Origin: Bifidobacterium oedipodis
GTDB lineage: Bacteria > Actinomycetota > Actinomycetes > Actinomycetales > Bifidobacteriaceae
DNA length: 64,000 nt
Assembly (NCBI RefSeq): GCF_012932425.1
Contig: NZ_JAAIII010000001.1
Location: 248,001-312,000 of the forward strand
Reading direction: 5' to 3'
A program made the translations under genes and the position numbers. The notes under the pieces were generated by a model that worked only from the letters and a program-made list of their open reading frames with translations, was not told where the DNA came from and did not search any database. Below are positions 50,016 to 57,339 of this stretch, piece by piece (position 1 is the first letter of the stretch; every line of letters starts with the position of its first letter).

Positions 50016-50050
50016 TTCAAGTCTTTGCCTCTCCTTTCCTTCCAATCCGT

Positions 50051-50093
50051 CAGTGGCCTGGCATGCTCCATATGCGAGCGTGCCAGGCCACTG
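50051..50093 (+). terminator. Terminator of uxaC
   Basis: CAGTGGCCTGGCA (50051-50063) and TGCCAGGCCACTG (50081-50093) form a perfect 13-bp stem around a 17-nt loop that contains a second weak pairing. Confidence 0.85.
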
Positions 50094-50144
50094 GCGTTGT
50101 GTGGCAGTGCAACGGCGGCAGTGCAACAGAATATACAAATACTG

Positions 50145-50184
50145 GCAACACTGTGTTGCATCAGGTGTCGAAGCACGCTAAACT
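50145..50184 (+). promoter_or_regulatory. Promoter and operator of the GH28 gene
   Basis: GCAACAC-T-GTGTTGC (50145-50159) is a perfect 15-bp palindrome that overlaps a -35 box TTGCAT (50156-50161). A TAAACT -10 box follows at 50179-50184 with a 17-bp spacer. A repressor bound to the palindrome would block RNA polymerase. Two further GCAAC half-sites lie just upstream (50109-50113 and 50123-50127). Confidence 0.7.
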
Positions 50185-50251
50185 ACTAGCAATACATCGT
50201 CTGGCAAGGTCTGAGCAACGATGCCCGAAAGCCCCAAGGAAGGTTACGATC

Positions 50252-51838
50252 ATGCAACTTAATGCCACCTGGAAATGCGCACGCGCCGTCGTCGTCGAAG
50301 TGGCGGACGGCAACATCTATCACACTGACACGCCTTGGCGCATCATCATCAACGAACAGCCGTGGGGTGTTACCGACCTTGTCGAAACATATATCGACGG
50401 CCTGGAGCCCGACACCACCTATCGTGTGCGCTACGAGCGCGAAACCGATGATGGAATCACTGAATCCGCCAATGTCGTATTCGTCACTGAAACCGAAAGC
50501 TTCACCCTGAACGTGCGGGACTTCGGTGCGGCCGGCGACGGTGAGCGTGATGACACCATCAGCATCCAGGCGGCCATTATGAGCTGCCCGAAAGATGGGC
50601 GCGTGCTGATTCCCGCCGGCGACTATCGCATCAAGAACCTGTTCCTTACCAGCGATATGGCGTTGGAGCTGGCCGAGGGCGCAACTCTGCATGCTCGCCA
50701 CGACCGCGACAATCTCGCCTATCTGCCGGGTAATATCGAAGGGCGCAGCGGTGCCGGATATGCAGGCACCGATCTGTTGCCGATGGGCCGCTGGGAAGGC
50801 GAGAGCATGCCGATGTTCTGCGGTGTGATCAGTGCCATGAACGTGCATGACGTCACCGTCTATGGTCGTGGCGTCATTGATGGCGGTGCCAACGCGGACG
50901 AGGACAATTGGTGGCATGAGCCGAAAACCATCCGCATCGCCTCGCGCCCGCGCATGATTTTCCTGTCCGACTGCGAGCGGATGGATTTCGCCGGCATCAC
51001 CGTGCGCAACAGCCCCAGCTGGAATATTCACCCGGTGTTGAGCCGCGATCTGCGGTTCCTCAACCTCACCATCGAAAGCCCGAAGGTATCGCCCAACACC
51101 GATGGCTTGAACCCCGAGTCCTGCAACAATGTGCTGATCAAGGGCTGCCACTTCTCGGTGGGGGATGACTGCATCGCCGTCAAGTCCGGCAAAATCGACA
51201 TGCCACGTGAGCTGCGCCCCGCCTGCCGCAACCTGGTGATCGAACAATGCCATATGCATGACGGGCACGGATCCATCGTGCTCGGTTCCGAGGCCGCCGG
51301 CGGCATCCAAGGGTTGATTGCCCGCAACTGCCTGTTCGAGCGCACCGACCGAGGCCTGAGGATCAAAACCCGTCGTGGTCGCGGCAAAGACAGCGTGTAC
51401 GGAGCCATCCAATTCGACCACATCATCATGGACGACGTGCTCACCCCGTTCGTAGTCAACTCCTTCTACTTCTGTGACCCGGACGGCACCTCCGATTATG
51501 TGCAAAGCCGTGAGGCCAAGCCGGTGGACGATCGCACGCCCAACGTGGCCTCGCTGTCGTTCCGCAATATCGAAGCCAAGAACTGCCATGCCGCCGCCGC
51601 ATACATCACCGGTCTACCGGAAAGCAAAGTGGGCCGTCTCGCCTTCCACAATGTGCACATCACCTTCCGGCCGGATGCCCGCCCGAGCGTGCCGGCCATG
51701 GCCTGTGGCGTGGAGGAGATGAGCCGTCGGGGCATCATCGCGCAACATGTGCACAAGCTGGTACTCGACAACGTAACCATCGAAGGCCAGGACGGCGACG
51801 AGCTCAATGCCATCGACATCGACATTATCGAACGCTGA
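50252..51838 (+). CDS. GH28 exo-polygalacturonase, intracellular
   Basis: A 528-residue family GH28 pectinase. The N-terminal 90 residues look like a fibronectin-type domain, and the right-handed beta-helix follows. All catalytic motifs are intact: NTDGLNPES near 282 (D284), GDDCIAV with D305/D306, GHG at 338-340 and RIK near 370. There is no signal peptide, so it acts inside the cell, as Erwinia-type and Thermotoga exo-polygalacturonases with this N-terminal domain do, on imported oligogalacturonides or digalacturonides to release galacturonate. The ATG at 50252 follows AAGGAAGG. It is controlled by a palindromic operator and lies before lacI2. Confidence 0.93.
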   Translation: MQLNATWKCARAVVVEVADGNIYHTDTPWRIIINEQPWGVTDLVETYIDGLEPDTTYRVRYERETDDGITESANVVFVTETESFTLNVRDFGAAGDGERDDTISIQAAIMSCPKDGRVLIPAGDYRIKNLFLTSDMALELAEGATLHARHDRDNLAYLPGNIEGRSGAGYAGTDLLPMGRWEGESMPMFCGVISAMNVHDVTVYGRGVIDGGANADEDNWWHEPKTIRIASRPRMIFLSDCERMDFAGITVRNSPSWNIHPVLSRDLRFLNLTIESPKVSPNTDGLNPESCNNVLIKGCHFSVGDDCIAVKSGKIDMPRELRPACRNLVIEQCHMHDGHGSIVLGSEAAGGIQGLIARNCLFERTDRGLRIKTRRGRGKDSVYGAIQFDHIIMDDVLTPFVVNSFYFCDPDGTSDYVQSREAKPVDDRTPNVASLSFRNIEAKNCHAAAAYITGLPESKVGRLAFHNVHITFRPDARPSVPAMACGVEEMSRRGIIAQHVHKLVLDNVTIEGQDGDELNAIDIDIIER

Positions 51839-51952
51839 CCGGCGGATGCTGCCTGAATGCTGGCCGAACAGCACCAGTCGAATGGCACCGATTGGACAGG
51901 GGCGAAAGATTCGGGAGTAGCAACCGTATGATGGAGATGCGCGATGGGCCGC

Positions 51953-51976
51953 GTTGCGCTGAAGGAACGGCGCAAC
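51953..51976. promoter_or_regulatory. Operator in the lacI2 leader
   Basis: GTTGCGC (51953-51959) and GCGCAAC (51970-51976) are separated by 10 bp and share the half-site of the GH3 operator. The site lies 55 bp before the TTG start of lacI2, consistent with autoregulation. Confidence 0.6.
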
Positions 51977-52030
51977 AGCCAGTCACATCGTGCGAACCAT
52001 ATTGAGACGGTTGCGAGGAGGTCGACGGGG

Positions 52031-53080
52031 TTGAAGAAAGTCACGATTCGAGACATCGCCAAAGCGGCGGGTGTGGCACCATCCACAGTGTCGCGCGCCT
52101 TCAACTCCACTGAGCGTTTGAGCTCAGACACCACACGACGCATCTACGAGATCGCCGAACGCATGGGTTACGTATTGCCCAACGCCGATGCCGATTCGGC
52201 TCAGGATCGTCCCGTCGCCAGCCTGCGCCGGCTGGTAGGCATTGTGGTAACCGACCTGACCGATCCCTACTGTGCGGCCGTGACACACGCCGTCGAACAT
52301 GAATGCTTCGGCCACGGTTTCTCATTGGTTGTTTCAGAATCACGCGACTCGCTCGCCTGGGAGCGTATGGCGCTTGACACCCTGCTGCGCCAATGCGATG
52401 GCGTGATGATGCTTGCCCCACGCATGGGTGGCCCAGAACTGCGCGAAGCAGCCGGAGACCATCCGCTCGTATTGGCGAATCGCAACGTCAAGGGCGTATC
52501 CAATATCGTCGTGGATCTCTCCGGCGGAGTAGGGCAAGCGGTGAACCTGTTCGCTGTGCGCGGCTACGAGCGTATCACCTATCTGGCCGGTCCCAGCCAG
52601 CTGGGTGATGACGCCGCACGATGGCGGCAACTGGAATCCTCCTGTGAGGAGCAGGGGCTTGAACTGCGTCGTCTATGGCCCGGAGAGCCCACATTTGAGG
52701 GCGGACGGGACTACGTGGACAAATACCTAGAGGATCCCACCGGTGCGGTTATCGCCTACAACGATCAAATGGCATTGGGATTCATGGCCGCACTGCGAGA
52801 GCGGGGTTTTACGATCCCCGATGACTGTTCGGTGATCGGATTCAACGACGACCTGGCGGCGCGCACCAGCATGCCGCCACTGACCAGCGTGCGCATGTCC
52901 GCCGACGAACTGGGCGCTGGCCTGGCCAGGTTGCTGCTGCACCGGCTCGAACGGCCTCAAGAAAACGGTGAGGCGGCATCCTATGCCGCTGTGACTTCAT
53001 CGCTGGTGCTGCGCGGCAGCGTGGGCAAGGCAACAAATGCAATCCGTGGAGCTGGCTCGTCAGCTGCGAACCAATCCTGA
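52031..53080 (+). CDS. LacI-family transcriptional regulator 2 of the uronate locus
   Basis: A LacI-type repressor of 349 residues from the TTG at 52031, giving the classic start MKKVTIRDIAKAAGVAPSTVSRAF; GAGGAGG (52015-52021) lies 9 bp upstream. An ATG at 51944 would add 29 residues and run through an inverted repeat, so I favour TTG. The core is the sugar-binding fold, paralogous to the regulator at 40358 (shared WERM/WERT, LWPGEPTFEGG, YLEDPTGAVIAYND). Its operator candidates are the GCGCAAC/GTTGCGC and GCAAC/GTTGC sites near it. It is followed after 15 bp by a LacI-like protein without a DNA-binding domain, so both are in one transcript. Confidence 0.88.
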   Translation: MKKVTIRDIAKAAGVAPSTVSRAFNSTERLSSDTTRRIYEIAERMGYVLPNADADSAQDRPVASLRRLVGIVVTDLTDPYCAAVTHAVEHECFGHGFSLVVSESRDSLAWERMALDTLLRQCDGVMMLAPRMGGPELREAAGDHPLVLANRNVKGVSNIVVDLSGGVGQAVNLFAVRGYERITYLAGPSQLGDDAARWRQLESSCEEQGLELRRLWPGEPTFEGGRDYVDKYLEDPTGAVIAYNDQMALGFMAALRERGFTIPDDCSVIGFNDDLAARTSMPPLTSVRMSADELGAGLARLLLHRLERPQENGEAASYAAVTSSLVLRGSVGKATNAIRGAGSSAANQS

Positions 53081-53095
53081 AGTTAAGGAGAGGCA

Positions 53096-54010
53096 ATGAA
53101 CCACATCCAACGACTGGCCGCAAACGGAGGCGATCCGCTCGCCGAAAGCGAAGGCGTCATTGAACTGGCCATGCCCAGCCTGTCACGCCCATACCGCGCC
53201 CAGCTCGCCTCCACCGTGATCGCCAAAGCGCGCCTGCACGGCTACCGCGTGGATGTAGTGAACTACGGCGAGGAGCTAGGGCTGACCCCCGAAGAATACA
53301 TGGATACCCGCCACGGTGTGTGCGATGGTCTTCTGCTGTATCTAGTGGGGGAGGGAACGGTCAGCGAAGAGGCGCTCACCCAACCATTCCCCATCGTATG
53401 CATGGGGCCTCGCAGACAACTCAACTCCTGCGATCAGGTGCTTGCCGACAATGAATCCGACGCACGCAACGCCACCGAACTCTTAATCGGCAAGGGCTCA
53501 AGCCGCCTCGCCCTGCTCGGCGCGCAGGAAGCGTTCTCACCCGACAATCTTGATGCCGTGCGCGGCGAAACCCGTGGCTGGGAACGCGTCGGCGGTATGC
53601 TTGCGGCGCTCGCCGCCCATGACATGACCCTGAATGAACGCCTGATCGGTGTAACCGGCAACGAATGGACCATCGGCAACGGCAACCGTGTCATGACCCA
53701 GCTGATTGAAGGGGGAGCACCTTTTGATGGCGTGGTGGCCTTGAGCGACCAGTTGGCCATCGGTGCACTGTTCGCACTTGACAAAGCCGGTTTTGCTGTG
53801 CCCAAAGATGTGCAGGTCATCGGCTTCGACAACTTCTATGAATCCGCCTACACCCGTCCGCCGCTGACCACCGTGGATTCCAATCTCGATTGGATCGCAG
53901 CCTCCGCCGTGGATCTGCTAGCACGCCGCATGCACGAAACCGGCACACCGGCCCCTGCCATGCGCTTCCAACGCGAATCGCGCATCGTCCTGCGCGGCAC
54001 CACACGCTAA
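53096..54010 (+). CDS. LacI-family sensor domain protein without a DNA-binding domain
   Basis: A 304-residue protein with the LacI/PBP1 sugar-binding core (IELAMPSLSRPYRAQLASTV, DNESDARNATELLIGKGSSR, DGVVALSDQLAIGALFAL, VIGFDNFYESAYTRPPLTTV) but no helix-turn-helix or hinge, so the N-terminal 50-60 residues of the family are missing. This is not a pseudogene: the strong AAGGAGAGG lies 5 bp before the ATG, and only 15 bp separate it from lacI2, too little for a lost HTH. No signal peptide is seen, so it is cytoplasmic. It may form mixed dimers with the lacI2 product or buffer its ligand, which would be a second sensor input. The later genes have operators of this regulon. Confidence 0.88.
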   Translation: MNHIQRLAANGGDPLAESEGVIELAMPSLSRPYRAQLASTVIAKARLHGYRVDVVNYGEELGLTPEEYMDTRHGVCDGLLLYLVGEGTVSEEALTQPFPIVCMGPRRQLNSCDQVLADNESDARNATELLIGKGSSRLALLGAQEAFSPDNLDAVRGETRGWERVGGMLAALAAHDMTLNERLIGVTGNEWTIGNGNRVMTQLIEGGAPFDGVVALSDQLAIGALFALDKAGFAVPKDVQVIGFDNFYESAYTRPPLTTVDSNLDWIAASAVDLLARRMHETGTPAPAMRFQRESRIVLRGTTR

Positions 54011-54037
54011 GAATCATTGCGCCGATGGATCCGTCGG

Positions 54038-54128
54038 TGCAACAGTGATTGCTGTTGCGGTTGTTGCATGCGCAAGTGTGCAACAAAATGATTAAATAAT
54101 GGCAACAAAACGGCGTGTCGTTGTTGCA
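54038..54128. promoter_or_regulatory. Cluster of six GTTGC/GCAAC half-sites before symporter 2
   Basis: In 91 bp there are half-sites at 54038-54044 (TGCAACA), 54053-54058 (TGTTGC), 54061-54068 (TTGTTGCA), 54079-54086 (TGCAACAA), 54102-54107 (GCAACA) and 54121-54128 (TTGTTGCA). They make three facing pairs (8-, 10- and 13-bp spacers). A -10-like TATACT lies at 54136-54141. This is the densest operator cluster of the window. Confidence 0.7.
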
Positions 54129-54198
54129 TGACTTCTATACTGATTCACATGTTGGCGCTGGGTTGCGCCACTTGCACAAGGAAGTCAAGGAGACAACC

Positions 54199-55818
54199 AT
54201 GGAAGAAACGAAAGCCGCCGTGGCAACACCGCCCCAGCGCAAAGTCAAATTCATCACCCGCCTCGGCTACGGTTCCGGCAACCTTGTCGGATCCGGTGCC
54301 CTTGCCATTTCGGCCTCGTGGCTGACCATCTTTTACACCACCTACTGCGGCCTTTCCATGGCCCAAGCCACGTTCATCTACTCGTTCGCCCTGATTGCGG
54401 ACGTGGCCATGAACCCGATCGCCGGCTTCATCTCCGACGCCTTCAACAACACCAAGCTCGGTCGCAAGTTCGGCCGCCGCCGCTTCTTCATCCTTATGGC
54501 GGTTCCGGTGCTCGGCATCTTGAACCCGCTGATGTGGATTGTGGTGCCCGGCGGCTTCTGGTACTACTTCGTGATCTACCTGGCGTACAACCTCGTCTAC
54601 ACCACGGTGATGATTCCTTACGATGCATTGCCCGCCGAAATGACCGGCAACTTCAAGGAACGCACCTACTTGTCGGGCCTGCGCTCCATCTTCGGCAAGG
54701 GTGCCAACTTCCTGACCGCCGCCCTGCCCGGCGTGTTCTTCGTGACCTTCGGCGAGAAGAACCCGATGGCCTTCTTCTACATGGGCCTCGCCTTCGGCGT
54801 CATCATGGCCGGTGCCATGCTGTTCGTCTACCTCACCACCTGGGAGCGCCCGGTCGACGCCAGCACCATGGAGAAAATCGAGAACCCCGTCGAAGGCCTG
54901 AAGAAGCTGTTCGTCGATATCTTCTCCACCCTGCGCATCCGCACCTTCCGCCACCTGCTGGGCATGTACCTCTTCGGCTTCGGCGCTGAATGGCTGTTCA
55001 ACTCCACCTTTAGCTACTACGTGGTCTACGTACTGATGCTTCAGAAGTCCAATGCTTCCTGGTGGCAGTCGCTCAGCCCCATCCTGCAGGTCGTCTCCAC
55101 CTTGGGTGTGATGTTCCTCATCGCCAAGATTGGCTTCCGCAAGCCCTACATGATCGCCGAATGCGTGATTATCACCTGCGCCGTCGCCTACGCCGCCTGC
55201 GGCTTCTTCCACCTCGACGCCGCTTCCGCCGCCGGCATGGTGGCCATCACCTCCATCGTGGTCGTGTTTGGTCTGGGCACCGGTGCTGTCTACTACATCC
55301 CGTGGCAGACCTACCTGTTCGTGGCCGACGCTGACGAAATCGTTACCGGCCGCCGCCGCGAGGGCACCTTCTCCGCTGCCATGCACCTGTGCGGCAAGCT
55401 GATGAACTCCGCCGTGGTCGCCATCCTCGGTACTGCTTTGGCCGCTGCCGGCTTCATCGAATCCACCGCCGATACTCAGGTCTCCGCCGCTGATCAGCCT
55501 GCTGCCGTGCGCACCACCATCCTGCTCGTGCTCATTGTCGGCGTGGGTGGCCTGTCCCTGCTTGGTATGCTCTCCGCCCACCTGATGAAGATGGACAAGA
55601 AGAACGACGAGATCGCCATCGCCGAATGCGAACGCATCAAGAACGGCGGCCGCATGGAAGACGTGGACCCTGAGGTCAAGAAGATCTGCGAGGAGCTCAC
55701 CGGTGTGAAGTATGAAATCTGCTTCGGCCACAACACCATCGGCTACCACACTCCCGACGAGTTGGCCCGCATCAAGGCCGAAATGCCCGAACGCCTGAAG
55801 ATGAACTTCGGCAAGTAA
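54199..55818 (+). CDS. GPH-family cation symporter 2
   Basis: A 539-residue GPH-family cotransporter, about 12 helices, with the signature loop MNPIAGFISDAFNNTKLGRKFGRRRF near residues 73-98 and the second-half segment YVVYVLMLQKSNASWW. The long, charged cytoplasmic tail (EECERIKNGGRMEDVDPEVKK-like region) suggests a regulatory extension. The ATG at 54199 follows AAGGAGA. Its promoter has the densest operator cluster, and it lies between the lacI2 operon and the GH105 gene, so it most likely imports rhamnogalacturonan- or galacturonan-derived oligosaccharides for the GH28 and GH105 enzymes. Confidence 0.92.
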   Translation: MEETKAAVATPPQRKVKFITRLGYGSGNLVGSGALAISASWLTIFYTTYCGLSMAQATFIYSFALIADVAMNPIAGFISDAFNNTKLGRKFGRRRFFILMAVPVLGILNPLMWIVVPGGFWYYFVIYLAYNLVYTTVMIPYDALPAEMTGNFKERTYLSGLRSIFGKGANFLTAALPGVFFVTFGEKNPMAFFYMGLAFGVIMAGAMLFVYLTTWERPVDASTMEKIENPVEGLKKLFVDIFSTLRIRTFRHLLGMYLFGFGAEWLFNSTFSYYVVYVLMLQKSNASWWQSLSPILQVVSTLGVMFLIAKIGFRKPYMIAECVIITCAVAYAACGFFHLDAASAAGMVAITSIVVVFGLGTGAVYYIPWQTYLFVADADEIVTGRRREGTFSAAMHLCGKLMNSAVVAILGTALAAAGFIESTADTQVSAADQPAAVRTTILLVLIVGVGGLSLLGMLSAHLMKMDKKNDEIAIAECERIKNGGRMEDVDPEVKKICEELTGVKYEICFGHNTIGYHTPDELARIKAEMPERLKMNFGK

Positions 55819-55838
55819 CCGGCACTGTCAAGCACCAT

Positions 55839-55875
55839 CATCCTGAGTGGAGATACTTCGCCTCCACTCAGGATG
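55839..55875 (+). terminator. Hairpin between symporter 2 and the GH105 gene
   Basis: CATCCTGAGTGGAG (55839-55852) and CTCCACTCAGGATG (55862-55875) form a perfect 14-bp stem with a 9-nt loop. No T-run follows. It may attenuate read-through into the GH105 gene. Confidence 0.8.
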
Positions 55876-55917
55876 ACTTGTATCATAATGTCCGATATTC
55901 AAACGCAAGGGAACATC

Positions 55918-57063
55918 ATGGGAAGCTCGCGTATTCTTAACACCTACATCCAGCAGCTCATCGAAACCTCCACACCCGAAGCGCCCGCATGGAACATCGA
56001 AAAGATCCGTGCCGGCAAGCCGAATACGTGGAACTACATCGACGGCTGCATGATCAAAGCGTTGATCGAACTGAACGAAATCACCGGCAAAGACATTTAC
56101 CTCGACTTCGCCGACCGCTTCATCGATTATTTCGTGGCCGACGACGGTTCGATTCGAAGCTATGATCCCGAGGAGTACAACCTCGACAACATCAACGCCG
56201 GCAAAACCCTATATGGCCTGTTCAATATCACCGGCAAGACCAAATACCGCAAAGCCATGGACGTAATCTACGGCCAGCTGGAACATCAGCCGCGCACCAA
56301 GGAAGGCAACTTCTGGCATAAGCTCATCTACCCGAATCAGGTGTGGCTTGATGGCCTGTACATGGCTCAGCCGTTCTATGTGCAATATGAACTGAGCTAT
56401 CGCGACGGGCGTGCCTGCTCCGACTCCTTCCACCAATTCCAAGTGGTGCACGACCTGATGCGCAACGAGCGTAACGGACTGTACTATCACGCCTACGATT
56501 CGTCGCGCAAGGATTTTTGGTGCGATCCGGTGACGGGACTGTCATCCAACTTCTGGCTCAGGGCCGAAGGCTGGTTCGCTATGGCATTGATTGACACTTG
56601 GGAACTGCTGCCGGCCAATATGAGCGCGGAGAAAGACATCATGCGTCGCATGTTCAGCGAACTCATCGATGCGATGCTGCCGTATCAGGACGCAGAAACC
56701 GGCATGTGGCACCAGGTCATCAATTTGGGGCGCATTGCTCCGAACTATCTGGAAACATCTGGCTCGGCCATTTTCGCCAACGCGATTATGAAGGGTGCCC
56801 GTCTCGGCGTGCTCGACGAACGCTATTGGGACTACGGGTACAAGGCGTTCAAGGGCATCTGCGACACCTGCCTGAACGAGGAGGATGGCAAGCTCACTCT
56901 CGACAATATTTGTCTGGTAGCCGGGCTTGGCAACACCGAGCATCGCGAAGGCACCTTCGACTACTACATGCGTGAGCCCAAGGTGCGTAACGACGCCAAG
57001 GGCGTGGCCCCGCTGGTGCTTGCCTATATCGAAGTGCTGCGACGAGAGAAGGCCGAAGCGTAA
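55918..57063 (+). CDS. GH105 family unsaturated glucuronyl/rhamnogalacturonyl hydrolase
   Basis: A 381-residue alpha/alpha-barrel enzyme of family GH105 (YteR/YesR type), which removes 4,5-unsaturated uronic acid from the non-reducing end of oligosaccharides left by pectin lyases. The catalytic Asp lies in VWLDGLYMAQPF near residue 145, and the conserved W/H-rich stretches (KLIYPNQVWLDG, LRAEGWFAMALID, GSAIFANAI) are present. There is no signal peptide, so it works on imported unsaturated oligosaccharides. The ATG at 55918 follows AAGGGA. Its unsaturated product normally needs KduI/KduD to reach KDG, and these are not in the window. It is downstream of symporter 2. Confidence 0.93.
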   Translation: MGSSRILNTYIQQLIETSTPEAPAWNIEKIRAGKPNTWNYIDGCMIKALIELNEITGKDIYLDFADRFIDYFVADDGSIRSYDPEEYNLDNINAGKTLYGLFNITGKTKYRKAMDVIYGQLEHQPRTKEGNFWHKLIYPNQVWLDGLYMAQPFYVQYELSYRDGRACSDSFHQFQVVHDLMRNERNGLYYHAYDSSRKDFWCDPVTGLSSNFWLRAEGWFAMALIDTWELLPANMSAEKDIMRRMFSELIDAMLPYQDAETGMWHQVINLGRIAPNYLETSGSAIFANAIMKGARLGVLDERYWDYGYKAFKGICDTCLNEEDGKLTLDNICLVAGLGNTEHREGTFDYYMREPKVRNDAKGVAPLVLAYIEVLRREKAEA

Positions 57064-57077
57064 GCAGTAATTGGACA

Positions 57078-57213
57078 ATAAGTGCCGCGAGCAGCCCGTA
57101 TCTGTGATGCTAGCGGCACTTATCGTGGGAGAATCCGCAATATGTGCCGTTGACGGATCGTTTTCCTGTGCTTCGTGGCACTTTTTGTGGGAAAGTATGC
57201 AAGAAGTGCCACG
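57078..57213. repeat. Tandem palindromic repeat, REP-like, between the GH105 and uxuA genes
   Basis: Two related stem-loops lie in tandem. The first is ATAAGTGCCGC (57078-57088) with GCGGCACTTAT (57113-57123). The second is CGTGGCACTT (57174-57183) with AAGTGCCACG (57204-57213). The direct copies GGCACTTATCGTGGGA (57115-57130) and GGCACTTTTTGTGGGA (57177-57192) differ in only two bases. They look like duplicated intergenic palindromes. Confidence 0.7.
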
Positions 57214-57247
57214 GAAGATGGGTTTACGCATCGTCAGCAAATCGAAG

Positions 57248-57291
57248 AAAGGGCTGTGATCATCCAACTGTCTGGATGGTCACAGCCCTTT
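57248..57291. terminator. Bidirectional hairpin between the GH105 gene and uxuA
   Basis: AAAGGGCTGTGA (57248-57259) pairs with TCACAGCCCTTT (57280-57291), with an inner CATCCA/TGGATG pair. It lies between two convergent genes. Confidence 0.8.
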
Positions 57292-57339
57292 CGTTATGGT
57301 AGCGGTTGCGCGCTCACGCGCATATGGTAAGGACGCACC

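Noticed and set aside
53081-53095. A frameshifted HTH for the HTH-less LacI protein
   Set aside because: Only 15 bp lie between the lacI2 stop and the next start, so there is no room for a degraded HTH. The preceding gene is itself complete.
54145-55749. A 534-codon minus-strand frame opposite symporter 2
   Set aside because: Antisense to a clear GPH symporter. Its His/Glu/Gly/Asp-rich composition reflects the complement of the symporter's codons.
57078-57213. CRISPR array
   Set aside because: Only two related palindromic units with variable spacing and no uniform spacers. No cas genes are nearby. It fits REP-like repeats instead.
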